A program made the position numbers and the translations under genes. Shown here piece after piece: positions 28,601-38,640 of a stretch of DNA of 64,000 nt. The number at the start of each line of letters is the position of its first letter. Positions within the stretch are counted from its first letter, which is position 1. Location of the stretch: NCBI RefSeq assembly GCF_036785885.1, contig NC_092324.1:26029001-26093000 (forward strand), in the 5' to 3' direction. The notes below the pieces were generated by a model. The model saw only the letters and a list, made by a program, of their open reading frames with translations, did no database searches and had not been told where the DNA came from. This stretch comes from Coffea arabica. Lineage: Eukaryota; Streptophyta; Magnoliopsida; Gentianales; Rubiaceae.

Positions 28601-30119
28601 TTATCTGGTTGGGAGTCATTTTGTTATCAGAACTGATCATCAGTCATTAAAGTATCTGTTGGATCAGAAATTGAACACTGCTCTCCAACATAAGTGGATG
28701 ACAAAACTCATGGGATTGGATTATGAGATACAGTATAAAAAGGGAGCTGAAAATAAGGTTGCAGATGCTTTATCTAGGAGGCAGGAAGCTGTTTCAGATC
28801 TTTTTCCCAAGACATGCTTAGCTATCTCTGCAGTGAGACCAGGGTGGATTGAGGAACTGCAGAAAAGCTATGAACTAGATGAACACTGTCAAAACATCAT
28901 GGCTCAGCTACTACTGGATCCCAATTCTCATAATGGCTTCACTCTGGTGGATGGAGTGCTACGATACCAAGGAAAAATTTATGTGGGAGGTGCCAATAAC
29001 ATCAGGAACCAGATCCTTCAGGTGCTGCATGCCTCAGCACTGGGAGGGCATTCAGGACAAAAAGGCTGCTGGCAGAGGATTAAGTCACTGTTTTATTGGC
29101 CAGGGATGAAACAGGAGGTGATAACTTTTGTTCGTAGCTGTGATACCTGTCAAAGGAGTAAGTCTGAGAATGTACCATATCCTGGTCTGTTGCAACCAAT
29201 TCCAGTTCCCACCCAGGCCTGGACTCACATTTCCATGGATTTTATTGAGAAGCTACCCAAGTCACAAGGTTTTGACACTATACTGGTGGTGATTGATAGG
29301 TTCACTAAGTTTGGACATTTTGTTAGACTCACTCACCCATTCACTGCCAAAGGGGTCGCACAAGTGTTTCTGGACAACATATACATAATGCATGGTTTAC
29401 TTGAATCCATCATCACAGACAGGGATATGATTTTCACCAGTGGATTTTGGAAGGAGTTATTCAAGGTGCTAGGAACAGAACTACGCTATACATCTTCTTA
29501 CCATCCTCAGTCTGATGGTCAAAGCGAGAGGCTGAATCAATGTGTGGAGAACTACTTGAGATGCATGACAGGAGAAATGCCATCACAATGGAGCAAATGG
29601 CTGTCCATGGCTGAGTGGTGGTACAATTCTACCTATCACTCTAGCCTCAATATGACACCATTCGAAGCTCTGTTTGGATATAAACCCTTGCCACTACCAT
29701 TAGGACCTTATTTAGATTCGGTAGTCCCGGCAGCTTCCAATATGGTCCAGGAAAGAAACAGGATCTCTAACTGCATAAAGGACAACTTGGCCAAGGCTCA
29801 ACAAAGGATGAAACACTTTGCTGACCAACACAGAATTGAGAGAGAATTTGTCGTGGGAGATTGGGTATTTCTGAAGCTTCAACCCTATAGACAACAAACT
29901 GTGGCAGTAAGAAAATGTCTCAAGCTGTCTGCTAAATACTTTGGGCCCTTCCAGGTGGAGGAGAAAGTTGGCACAGTGGTCTACAGATTGAAGCTGCCAG
30001 CAGGTACTAGAGTACACCCTGTGTTTCACATTTCATTGCTGAAGAGAAAAATAAGGCCAATGCAAGGTAGTTCTACCAAGCTTCCAGAATTGGACACACA
30101 CGATCAATGCCCCCTGTAG
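25665..30119 (+). CDS. gag-pol: Ty3/gypsy gag-pol polyprotein
   Basis: Single frame of about 1484 residues from the first ATG after the PBS (MAESTRFRTIEEQ); a longer in-frame start at 25623 would include the PBS and is unlikely. Order: coiled-coil gag N-terminus; Retrotrans_gag domain (WLRKCNKYF, near 150); zinc knuckle CFKCGDRYGVGHQC (about 26752-26793); aspartic protease with DTGSS (D near residue 444); reverse transcriptase with YRYP, FPIPNVDELL and catalytic FDDIL (D783/D784); RNase H with ETDAS (D929) and DHQSL; integrase with HHCC zinc domain (GGHSG...CDTCQRSK), then catalytic D (SMDFIEK), D (ITDRD) and E (QSERLNQ); GPF/Y module YFGPFQVEEKVG. All catalytic motifs are present and no internal stop or frameshift is seen. 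The frame ends just before a chromodomain-like reading, which is cut off. Confidence 0.95.
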   Translation: MAESTRFRTIEEQVRKQEAKLQELVESLQASKAEHQQVRKDLKMELEENNRRMENLLSGMEQNVNQLLEQKFSELLLKMTPGKEKVTEGGNRTVDQMPLLPTPPAHQRLAVDCEGQRIFKKDWGKFQLPNPPKIDLQMFTGENPREWLRKCNKYFLNYQVPDEHKVDVIEMYLEGKADRWFQGVQIEKPKLSWEEFGELLCRRFNDRTCKDVVEKFNKLQQLGNVEDYQEKFEELKALMMIKNQNLDENYFISSFISGLKEEIKPMIKMLKPLTLTQAFELSQWQEYSLKLQHKSTKENVKPLGENRLGLTRSTTTNQGATSYKVPFYNSHKPVKLGNLQESTKDTRRLSAQEMQFRRTNGLCFKCGDRYGVGHQCKVGHTNCMILEEEEEATFKDALGEQDEQTGNPGQIMELSLNALSEALKRKTITLTWVLNGEEVSILVDTGSSDSFINSELVFGMDIKYQWVDQPFSVIMGNGACVTSNAVCPGVQWSINQHHFRFNLKAMELGGWDIILGVDWMTHFSPITFDFQQLKISLHHEGGEIHLHGQADNCDLDLIRGKDLRTFIEYKRQMCLAMSSQQREESRLDTTPLEVHQLLQEFEDVFQSPQSLPPSRSVDHEIPLKPDAQPFKLKPYRYPHCHKEEIERQVTEMLQKGIVKHSNSPFASPMLLVKKKEGTWRFCVDYRKLNELTVKDRFPIPNVDELLDELAGSVFKTKLDLTAGYHQIKVKPQDSFKTAFQTHCGHFEFLVMPFGLTNAPATFQSLMNQIFQPYLRKFVLVFFDDILIYSPTLEDHIQHLRLVLNLLRDNQLFVKKSKCAFAQRRVDYLGHTITDKGVSMDDSKVSSILQWPVPQTVKELRGFLGLTGYYRRFVKHYGQVFKPLTELLRKDSFRWSEKAQAAFEHLKELMCSAPVLTLPYFTKAFVVETDASGGGIGAVLMQEGHPIAFLSKALSPRNLGLSVYEKELLALVMAVTKWRHYLVGSHFVIRTDHQSLKYLLDQKLNTALQHKWMTKLMGLDYEIQYKKGAENKVADALSRRQEAVSDLFPKTCLAISAVRPGWIEELQKSYELDEHCQNIMAQLLLDPNSHNGFTLVDGVLRYQGKIYVGGANNIRNQILQVLHASALGGHSGQKGCWQRIKSLFYWPGMKQEVITFVRSCDTCQRSKSENVPYPGLLQPIPVPTQAWTHISMDFIEKLPKSQGFDTILVVIDRFTKFGHFVRLTHPFTAKGVAQVFLDNIYIMHGLLESIITDRDMIFTSGFWKELFKVLGTELRYTSSYHPQSDGQSERLNQCVENYLRCMTGEMPSQWSKWLSMAEWWYNSTYHSSLNMTPFEALFGYKPLPLPLGPYLDSVVPAASNMVQERNRISNCIKDNLAKAQQRMKHFADQHRIEREFVVGDWVFLKLQPYRQQTVAVRKCLKLSAKYFGPFQVEEKVGTVVYRLKLPAGTRVHPVFHISLLKRKIRPMQGSSTKLPELDTHDQCPL

Positions 30120-30280
30120 CCAGAAGCAATACTAAGCAGAAGAGTCATTTTGCGCAATGGGCAGACTATCATTCAGTTCTTGATTAAATGGGAGCAGCTA
30201 GAACCTGAAGAAGCTTCTTAGGAGGATAAATCCTTCATTGAAAACCAGTTCACTGCTTTCCAAACTTGAGGACAAGTCTG
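30120..30280 (+). pseudogene. Chromodomain remnant severed by stop codons
   Basis: Reading on in the gag-pol frame past the TAG at 30117-30119 gives chromodomain-like peptide pieces (PEAILSRRVI, FLIKWEQLEPEEAS, then EDKSFIENQF). Two more in-frame stops follow: TAG at 30219-30221, where the family normally has tryptophan, and TGA at 30267-30269. In chromoviruses this module follows the integrase GPF/Y and steers integration to chromatin marks. The polyprotein as written would lack it. Confidence 0.75.
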
Positions 30281-30283
30281 TTT

Positions 30284-30297
30284 TTAAGGGAAAGGGA
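30284..30297 (+). promoter_or_regulatory. Chromovirus polypurine tract
   Basis: AAGGGAAAGGGAT directly before the 3' LTR, in the expected place for plus-strand priming. Confidence 0.8.
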
Positions 30298-30685
30298 TTG
30301 TCAGGCTGCAAAATTCATGTTCTCAGGCGTAATAAGGGGCTCAATTGAGCATTAGTTAGTTTAGTCAGTTGATTAGTTAAACGATGCCGTTCCAGAGCTT
30401 ATTAAGCATTCCAAACGGTACCGTTCCACTTAGTCAGACAGTTAGGCGGTTAAATCAGCTATTAGCTAATGTCAGGTTGTTAGAGTTGGTTATAACTGGG
30501 GCCCGCGTGTAAGAAAGGATTACGAAATTGCATTTGATTCTTCTGATTTCCTTCACTCCTTTCTTCTTTCTCTCTCTCTCCATTTCTCTTATTTCCTCTC
30601 TTCTGTTCTTCCCCAATTCCCTGATCTTTCCCAATCAATTGACCCTGATTTCCACAATTCCAGAATTATCCTTGAGATCGTGACA
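30298..30685 (+). repeat. Chromovirus 3' LTR
   Basis: Direct copy of 25234-25620, ending TGACA before the GCTTC target duplication. Confidence 0.95.
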
Positions 30686-30845
30686 GCTTCCCGAAGTATT
30701 AATCACGCGAAATGCCGGCTTTTTCTCTCCCTCAATTTTCTACTTGATATCTACTATTAATAATAAAAGCACATTGGCTAATTAGAAAAAGAAAATACAA
30801 AAGATAATATTTCATGTTTCCTAATGTAATACTACTACTAATAAA

Positions 30846-32427
30846 CTAGGGGGAAAAGCCCACACAATGCGTGGGAGTTTAGTGCCTATAATTAAAGATG
30901 GTTAATAATTATTATTTGGCATTTTCTAGTATAAGAATTGAAATATGACAATTTTATTCTGTGATATTAAATAAAAAAAATCATAAGTTACATATTGAGT
31001 TAAAAAATATAATTTGCAATAAAACATAATTATAAGATATGATCAACTACTTTGCATCTAACCTAGTATAATAAAAGACCTATTTATATCGGCTCATGCA
31101 CTTTAGGGATATTAAAATTTGTTATTTAGTTTGAATTCGATCTTACTATGAGGGCAATCTACCACATTATCTTATCATATAAGTGAGATTTGAACAATTA
31201 GCATACTTGAAGATATCATTGCTAGTAGAATTTCGGTTCTTGCAAGCAAAATTCTTGAATTTATATTGATTCCAAGGACATATATCATCACGAGGCCTTC
31301 ACATTGAGCAAGTAATTAATTATAATTTATTGTATGATTTAGGACATATAACAAAACATCTCCTTCTCGATAGGGGTTACAATCATGAAATATCAGTTTT
31401 GTGTTAGTTGCAAAGATATACAACAACTAACATACTAATTTAGAGGAATAATTACCTCAAAAAAGTACTAAAGCATCTTAATCCACTCAATTTAAGAAAA
31501 ACAATTAAAAGTAATGAGGTACATACTTTAGATTTGTAGCCAAATAGTTTTAAGTAGATAGTTAAACATATTAGCAAATCAGATGAAGTGAAAAATTGTC
31601 TAAATGGAATAGTTAATAAAGTAGCAAACGATTTGAAAATTACCCTAACTAATAGTTAAAACAACAAAAGAAGTAGATGCAATCTATAAATGGGAAAATT
31701 TATGATGATAAACTTATTTAAAACCATAAATAACAATTAACAAATGTGGTCTCTCCCTTATCAAGCTTGTCTAACATGAGCAATTGAATTAAAATACTGA
31801 AAAATTATTGCACATACAACTTGCAATATTACAGATTTTTTACAACCAAAAAGTAGATTGGTTAAAGAAAACATACCTATTGAAAAAAGTGTTGCAAAAT
31901 AGGGAAGAAGAGTAGCTAATGTAACAATATCCGAATTCAATATGCTGCATGACTGTGGTGGAACAAATCCTATAAGCAAATGAAATGAATTTGAATAGAT
32001 GGAGGTTACTATGATAACGGCCAAAAAACCAGACTTCTCTACTAATTGACATTAATTGTGTCTTAACATCTATATATCATATCTTTGCAAATAACTGATG
32101 AGAAAGGCTTTAAGAAATTAAAAGACTTAGATGTTAATAAAATTAAATGATTAGAAGGGCTTTTATGTAATTTCACTAAAACACAAGCTGAATTCAGTTG
32201 TACCCAATGTTCAATCGGATATCAAACAATGTCACATATCAAACTTATCCCTAACTTTAAATGTTTAAAAGGACACCTAAGTAATTACAACAAAACTAAA
32301 TTAGTTATAATGACTCATATTCAATACTCTAATTGCACTTCAAACACTCTCACATTTCCAAAAAAGCCCCACCCTTGCGGTTGAAATTCAAACCCTAAAC
32401 TCATTCTTATATAGTATAAGGAAAGGA
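30846..32427 (-). mobile_element. Non-autonomous Helitron
   Basis: On the minus strand it starts TCCTTTCCTTATACTATATA, ends CCCCCTAG, and lies between a host A and T, the Helitron target rule. A hairpin at 30859-30875 sits about 10 bp from the CTAG end. No Rep/helicase is present; a short open frame at 31761-32024 matches nothing I know. A second, smaller element with similar ends is at 48179-48839. Ends were inferred by motif, not by a confirmed empty site. Confidence 0.78.
30859..30875 (-). terminator. Helitron 3' subterminal hairpin
   Basis: CCCACACAATGCGTGGG forms an 8-bp stem with one mismatch and a one-base loop. In Helitrons such a hairpin marks the end of strand transfer. Confidence 0.75.
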
Positions 32428-32714
32428 TATAATTAACGTCTTCCCAAATCTTTCAAAAGCTGTTCATAGTTGACTCAAATTAGGAAACCTCCACGTAGAA
32501 AATTCTTGAGTCTTCTAGATTTGAAAGCAGGTCCTGATCGTGCTATCACCAAATTTACTTGAAAATTATCCCTTTTAATCACGTTTTGCTCATTTTCCTA
32601 CAATTAGCACAATTAACCAAATATAAATAGAATCCATTAATTAAAACAATATTTGGTTACAATCAAGGGGAAATAATCATAAATTGAATAGTAATTTTGC
32701 ACCCTATCACTAGA

Positions 32715-33416
32715 GAACTTTTGGAAATACAAGAGACTATTTTGAAAATTTCGCAATTGTAAAAGCTAAGAAAGCACGCAATTACTGACCAATTATGTAG
32801 CTGCGTGTCAAGCCCGATTACTAACTCCACTTCATGTTTTTGATAACTAAACTAGCGATTATTATTATTTTTTTTTTCAGTTTTTAGCCTATTTCCCAAC
32901 GATTAGAGAATGAGGTAATTAATGTTGCAAAAGCACAAAAGGAAATGGAGAACTCTGGGTGTCTCTGAATTTTAAAGAAATTGGAGGATTTTAAGCCACA
33001 CTGCCACAGTATAATCCTCTGCAGAAAGAAAACAAAAAGTAAGGCGTACTTAAATTATGTTTGAAATCTGATCCACCAGGGACCAGCCATTTAGATGAAA
33101 TTATTCATCGTGAGATTTATTAAGAGTCTCAATGATGATTGGCATTTTCTTTAAGCGTGCGGATCAAAAGCAGATGAAGAATCCCAGCAACGACCATAAC
33201 ATTAAGAAAGGTGAATTGAAAATGCGAATCGACTTCCGTAGCAAAAGCATCCGATTCAGTTTGTCAAAGGAGAACTGCACCAAATTGGATCTAAAATTCT
33301 TTGCTAATATCTTTTAAAAATCACTGAAACAATTAATTAAACAAGATACATATTAGGAATGAAAAACTTCTTGTGTTTTAGGAAACAAAGAAATCGATAA
33401 CAAATATCTTATATAG
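32715..33416 (+). repeat. Segment duplicated at 57.7-59.2 kb
   Basis: Collinear non-coding duplicate of about 57666-59190. Shared blocks are 'tttcgcaattgtaaaagcta'-like text, 'gagtctcaatgatgattg' and 'aaattggatctaaa'. The short frame at 33132-33317 is not conserved in the duplicate and is not called. The partner contains a SINE (58703-58982) that is absent here. Confidence 0.7.
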
Positions 33417-33985
33417 TTTTTTTTTTTTTTGGATAGAAAGTGACAAAAATATTATTAATCTGAGATGATGTCCGCAGCAAGCGCGGTAACAATAAAATCT
33501 GGAGGGAAGTCCCTCCATATACAGCCATTAGAAATAGAACAAGCATATTTAGCAACACGACGCATGACATTGTTCAGCTGTCTAGGCACCCATGATGCTT
33601 CCCATGTTGCAAAGCTTTGTATATCTCTGAGAATATCATCTACCAGCATTCCACAAGCTGATGCATCTGTCTCTGTAGTTTGAAGCATTTTAACGACTTT
33701 TAGACAATCACCCTCAAGAATAATCATGGGCAAATGTAGATCCAATAACAACTCAACCGCGGCCTTTGCAGCATAAGATTCAATAACCTCTGGTGCAAAA
33801 ATTCCTGGAATTTGCTTTGCCAATCCTGCCATGAAATTACCCTCGGCATCTCTAATGACAACTCCAATACCTGAAATGTCACCCTCAACAAAGATAGCCC
33901 CGTCAAAGTTAGCTTTAACATAGCCCGCAGGAGGTCTCTTCCATTGTGACAAAACAGATTGCGCGACCATACTCAATGTCATGCT
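33417..33985 (-). mobile_element. 5'-truncated LINE 3' fragment
   Basis: Minus-strand fragment with an RNase H frame followed by a short spacer and an A run (the T run at 33419-33431). The segment interrupts the duplicated flank that continues undisturbed at about 59160-59190. Target duplication not resolved. Confidence 0.65.
33455..33982 (-). pseudogene. LINE-type RNase H domain (RVT_3)
   Basis: 175 codons resembling the C-terminal RNase H-like domain of plant non-LTR retrotransposons (RVT_3 type). Visible: WKRPPAGYVKANFDGA with the first catalytic Asp, GIGVVIRDAEG, the Glu/Ala helix (VIESYAAKAAVELLLD), LEGDCLKVV with a further Asp, and NNVMRRVAKYA near the end. In related proteins the last motif is usually N..AD.LA; here ADxLA is altered (MRRVAKY). 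No RT is attached. It is most likely a dead 3' piece of a LINE. A free-standing host RNase H-like gene is a less likely alternative, because of the A-tail and the interrupted duplicate. Confidence 0.7.
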
Positions 33986-35345
33986 ATTCCTACTTACTCA
34001 ATGTCATGTTTCAAATATAGTTTAAACAATATAATTACCTAAAACCGGGGAAGAAGCCCATTCCGAATTGGGTAAATTACATATAACCCTTTATAAATTG
34101 GGTAAATTACATAGCTCTCTTAGTGGCTCCACCATACTTCATTTCATACCACCGGCAACCCACAGTCCCATTCTAAATTTGAAAAATAAATAAATAAATC
34201 GGTTCTCACCAAAACTTTGACGAAAGCCTCAACCCTTCTGTCCATCTCCATCTTTATAACGTGATAGCAAAAAGCATCCTAGCAAGCGACATACATACAA
34301 GGAAATCACCAATCTGAGATCAACAAAGCATCCTGGCAATCACCAATCGGTTCTCACTATATTTTCCCAGTATTTTTTAAATGTCAAGGAGTAAACTTTT
34401 TTAAACAACCCGAGCATTAGCGTAAAGCAACTACTCGCTGGAATGATAATTTACTAAACCGAGCAGCATTCAACACATATAAAAAGCATTGGTTCATCGC
34501 AGATATTGATTTAGATTTCTGAACAATTGACTGAACAAAGCGTCATGCAGTTTCCAGTTAGCTTTATAGGTTTTCTATATATTTGGTGTCGTAAGTTGGA
34601 TTGTCTGTTTTGCAGTGATTTTGGCTGATTAAAAAGCTCAATGGGAAACCTTGTTGGCCCCTAACTAATGCCTTTACTTTTGGAATTCATTTGATTCTTA
34701 GCTGAACCGCATCACAGCACTGTCTTTTTATTCTCTCTGTCTCAGGCTCTCAGCTGGCCAAAGCTTGTGACTTGCTGTTGTGAGTACAGAGAATGATGAA
34801 TGAATTTTAGGGCTGCTTACACTTTGATTACATATCGAACTTGGGAGTGAGGCATAAGTAGCACTTTATCCCTTTGAACTTAAGATATACACATGAGCAA
34901 CACTTTATCCTTTTGAACATAAGATATATACAATTTATTTTTAAAAAAAAAAAAAGATATATACGATTTGGTCCCCAAGATGGATGTATAAAATGTTTAA
35001 CAACACAGATTCGGTCCAAAAATTTAATGAAATCACATTAATGCCCAGAAATGGTAGCCTTTATGTGGGAAAGAGACTTGGTCAATTAGTTAAAGGTGAA
35101 ACTACAAGAATTAAAGGTCCTGGGTTTAAAACTCCTGCTACTTAAATGTTTCTTACATCTCACACCTCCTTGCTAGTATTTTTTTTTTCAATTTTTTGAA
35201 GTTTCTTTTAATTTCTAGAAAAAATACAGTTTTCGCACCTAAAACAATGATCACGTAGTGGATCACTTCATTTATTCAGTGGTCAAAAGCCCAAGTTGCA
35301 ACTAAATTTGGCTGCCTTGATTTTGTAAACGACATGAAATCAATA
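33986..35345 (+). repeat. CNL 5'-flank and leader duplicate without gene
   Basis: Positions about 34200-34345 copy the leader of CNL 1 (8845-8960) closely, including 'cccttctgtccatctccatc' and 'agcaaaaagcatcctagcaa', but the start codon and gene are replaced at about 34350 by another flank segment. From about 34360 it is collinear with 5040-5850, including the SINE-like cassette (35057-35165) and the empty site of the 5857 MITE near 35238. Confidence 0.7.
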
Positions 35346-36308
35346 TTTTAAAAAGGGCAAATTACACTTTATCCCCTTGTGGTTTAGTGTTTTTCTACAT
35401 AACCCCCTTATAGTTTCAAAAGTTATACATAATCCCCTCATGATTTGCTGAGAAGCAATAATTTCTTTACATTTTTTCTGTGCACACTTGTTGTATTTTA
35501 GGTGCAATAATCGATATAGCCATGCACTTCTGTAATTTTTCAACTGGTGTAATTGCTAATATTCTATGTGGAAATGCCAGTTGTACTAAATCTATTTTAA
35601 TTCTAACACTAAAATATAACTCAACTCTATTTTCTAAACCAACTTTGATATCACTTGTAATCTAGTTACTGTATAATAAATCTAATTCTAAAACTGCTAT
35701 ACAAACTTCTAAATAGCTTGGTTTAAATTTTATCAACAAATACCCTTAGATTATAAAGATTAATTACTTTCTAAAGCAATTCTTAGCACAAATATAAGGA
35801 AAGAGTGTCAAGTTTTCATTACCAAATCTATTGTTTGATAAGCATTTACGACCAATAGCTTCACATTATGATAGAATGCTTTTAATGGTGCTTTCAAAAG
35901 TTGTACATAACCTCCTTATGGTTTGAATTAAAGTGTCAAAATGACGGAGATAGTCATTCATAATGAAACTTTTGATAATATCGAAATTACCCTTATAAAT
36001 ACATGACACACTAATTCCGTGTGATTTTTATATTTTACTATATAATTCCTTTATGGTTTAATATTTTACCATATAACCCCCTTATGGTTTAGGAATATAC
36101 ACATAACCCCCCTTGATCAATAAAAAATTTTCAACTTTACATAAGGCTATTTTGACATTTTAAATGATTCTATTACGAAAGACCATTTCCATTACTTTGA
36201 CACTTTCATCCAAATTATGAGAGGGTTATGTATAGTTTTTAAAATCATAGGGGGGTTATGTAAAAAAAACACTAAATCACAGGAGATAAAGTGAAATTTT
36301 CCCTTTTA
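35346..36308. mobile_element. MITE-B copy interrupted by a foreign 450-bp piece
   Basis: The left end (AAAAAGGGCAAATTACAC) and right end are those of MITE-B, but about 35436-35885 is a transplanted copy of 38345-39100 lacking about 310 internal bases. MITE sequence resumes at 'caaaagttgtacataacc'. Confidence 0.7.
35436..35885 (+). repeat. Deleted copy of 38.3-39.1 kb inserted into MITE-B
   Basis: 35436-35582 matches 38345-38490 and 35583-35880 matches 38798-39095, both closely. The join uses the shared bases TAC. There are no terminal inverted repeats, so it is not a transposon. Confidence 0.72.
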
Positions 36309-36630
36309 AAAATGATAGACGAAAAAAATTCATCTAATGAAATGTGTGGAACATTTTAAATGATTTTTCCAAAAAAAAAGTAATAAAGAACAAAAAAAAA
36401 CCCAGCATTGATTTGGAAACATAAGAGTAAAAGAAGCACTCTCTTCTTCTACGCTGAGAAGACCACTTCTTGTTGTTTTAGGTGCAATAATTGAAATAGC
36501 AAAGCCGCCCTAATATACAATTGAGAATTTGTCTACTATCGTTATTGCTAATATTTTAGGTGGAAATGACAGTTGTACATTTGTACTGTACGTACCTTTG
36601 TTTTCAGCTTTTTATTTATTTATTTATTTA
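36309..36630 (+). repeat. CNL 5'-flank duplicate, left part
   Basis: Collinear with 7316-7650 apart from a gap of about 50 bases around 36424. Split by LTR-A copy 3 and continues at 38084. Confidence 0.7.
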
Positions 36631-36635
36631 AATAC

Positions 36636-38078
36636 TGACAGGTTGTCGAAACTTGTGCAATAATAAAACCTGCTCAAACTAAAAGTAATTTCTGTAGATA
36701 GCGGTGAGCAGGGTCGAATCCACAGGGACTGGGAGTAATTGTTCCTTTTCAAATTCACAGTGACAAGGGGGGTGTTTTTATATCAGGGGTGACAATCGAA
36801 GAAATTCAAATAAAATCTAAAAAAAACTACTAAAAATTAAGTAACAAATTACTAAAATCAAATGAGTGATAATTAAGGATCTAACCAAGAAATAACTTCA
36901 GCAATGGTTCACCTAATTGATCATTGAAATAAAGGCAATTCCAATTATTTATCAATAAATAGGTTATAACTGCCAAACAAGCGATGACTGTCAACCCCTC
37001 CTTACTGTGTCGATGATTAAGTTACGTCCGTTAATCACTGCTCTAATTGAGAAATAATCCTAGGTACGCCCATAGAATTTAATTCCCCAATTGCCTTACG
37101 TATTAGAGGAGCCCTATTCTAACCAAATAACGCACTACCAGGGTTATTTCAGATTAGCCCGCGTATCCCCCTGACACGAATCCAATCATGCCAGTTATCA
37201 CTATTTTGAGACAATTAAACAATTACGGATTTAATGTCCCAATTGACAATAGATTATCAAATTAACTAATTATCCGGATCCAAAACAATCAATTAATTAA
37301 GCAATCATAAGCACTGCAACCAAGGAATATGCGAATACTAATAAATAAAGAAAAAGATAAAATTAAATCGATCTCACAATTTTAGATGACCCAAAGCATT
37401 CGTTGCTCCTTGACTAGAAAAAGGGTTTAGCTCATTATTGATGAGGAAAACCCATGCAAAATCGGAGCATCAGTCGCGGCCATCATGCGGCAGGAGGAAT
37501 CCACCACAGACCACAACGAAAAGTCAAAAGAAAAAAACTACAAGGAATCTTTCAATTGCTCTCATTTGCCTCTCACATACGTGAGCTAAGCTACTAAGAA
37601 CCAAAAGAGAAGTCAAAGCTATAGACTAAAGGTCCTAATTATGAAGAAGGAAAAGCTACTCCAGAACCAAAAGAAAAGTCAAAGCTAAAGAAACAATCCA
37701 GTCGTCCGTCCTCTCTATTGCTTCTGCCTTGTGCGGCGGCCTCCTTCCGGAGAGGAAGAAGAAGACTCCTTTTTTCCTTCGCAATTTTCCTATATAAAGT
37801 AGTGCTCCTTGCGGCGGCTCCTGTGCGGAAAAATGAAGACTTCGGCCCAATTTGCCCAACAAGGGCTCACGTTTTGTTGTTCCAAAAATGCCCCTAGGAC
37901 AAACTCTATCATCTGAACTCTTTTCTTGCCAAATTAGCACCTGTTATTATTTTTTCGTTCTACTCCCTGAAACAAATGCAAAATATCAAAAGTGAGTAAA
38001 ATCTAGCAATTAATCCACATTAGGTCAGGTAATAGGAAAAATTAATAATAAAATAAATGATAAAATTGCAACCTATCA
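36636..38078 (+). mobile_element. LTR-A copy 3 (solo-LTR-like)
   Basis: TGACAGGTTG...CAACCTATCA, 1443 bp, with a perfect 5-bp duplication AATAC (36631-36635 and 38079-38083). The uninterrupted site is at about 7649-7657. Shares 'gcagggtcgaatccacaggg' (about 36709), 'aggtacgccca' and 'tgaagtt...cggatccaa' blocks with copy 4 and is the more similar partner of it. A 94-codon minus-strand frame at 37656-37940 is not shared with copy 4 and is not called a gene. Confidence 0.88.
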
Positions 38079-38083
38079 AATAC

Positions 38084-38640
38084 CAAGAACTAGACTTTTT
38101 GAGCATCCCAAGGCCCCAGAATTAGCGTAAACTAAGTAGTCTCTGTAACCATAATTAACTAAAACCAAGCAAGATTCGAGGAACAAAAGGCCCAGCATTT
38201 AAGCACAAAACAAACAAAAATTTGGCCAAAAAAAAAAATAAAGAACAAGAAATACCCTGCATTTATTTAGAAACGTTCAAGTAAAACTCCAACCAACTTC
38301 GGTGGAAAATGTATTCGAGTTTGTGAAGAGAAGCAATCTTCTTCTTCGCTGAGAAGCAATAATTTCTTTACATTTTTTCTGTACACACTTGTTGTGTTTT
38401 AGGTGCAATAATCGATATAGCCATGCACTTCTGTAATTTTTCAACCGGTGTAATTGCTAATATTCTATGTGGAAATGCCAGTTGTACTTGTACCTTCCAT
38501 TTTTTCCAGTATTTTTTTTTTCACATTTGAAAATCCTTGGATTCCTTGTTGAAATAATACATCATCATGGCAATCTCCTTTGACTCTCTCTGTCTCCGCT
38601 AGCCTAAGCTTGTGATTTGTTGCTGTGAATATGGGGCCTT
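38084..38640 (+). repeat. CNL 5'-flank duplicate, right part
   Basis: Begins with the continuation of the split copy ('gagcatcccaaggcccc') and then contains another start of the flank unit from about 38250. Donor region of the piece inserted at 35436. Confidence 0.6.

Larger units (their letters stand above)
25234..30685 (+). mobile_element. Full-length Ty3/gypsy chromovirus (Reina-like)
   Basis: 5.45-kb element: LTRs TGTCAGGC...CGTGACA of about 388 bp, tRNA-Met PBS, one long gag-pol frame, purine tract, 3' LTR. A perfect 5-bp target duplication GCTTC lies at 25229-25233 and 30686-30690. The LTRs differ by about four substitutions and one indel, about 1%, older than the gag-only element. Domain order protease-RT-RNase H-integrase is Ty3/gypsy. 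A chromodomain-like reading after the integrase and the short LTRs point to a chromovirus, probably Reina-like. Confidence 0.95.
24269..32709 (+). mobile_element. LTR-A copy 2, hosting a chromovirus and a Helitron
   Basis: Starts TGACAAGAGTG and ends CACCCTATCA, flanked by a perfect 5-bp duplication CTAGA (24264-24268 and 32710-32714). The duplicate segment near 57662 reads through 'gaagtgctagaaag' without an insertion, which confirms both edges. The left piece (24269-25233) shares the 'ctaaccaagaaacaacccta' and 'ggtacgccca' blocks with the other copies. Removing the chromovirus with one duplication and the Helitron leaves about 1.4 kb, in line with copies 3 and 4. Confidence 0.82.

Noticed and set aside
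36700..36735. tRNA-like 'ggtcgaatcc' in LTR-A
   Set aside because: Matches a B box but there is no A box or cloverleaf at the right distance; it is a conserved LTR-A block and not a tRNA gene.
37656..37940. 94-codon minus-strand frame in LTR-A copy 3
   Set aside because: Not preserved in the other LTR-A copies.
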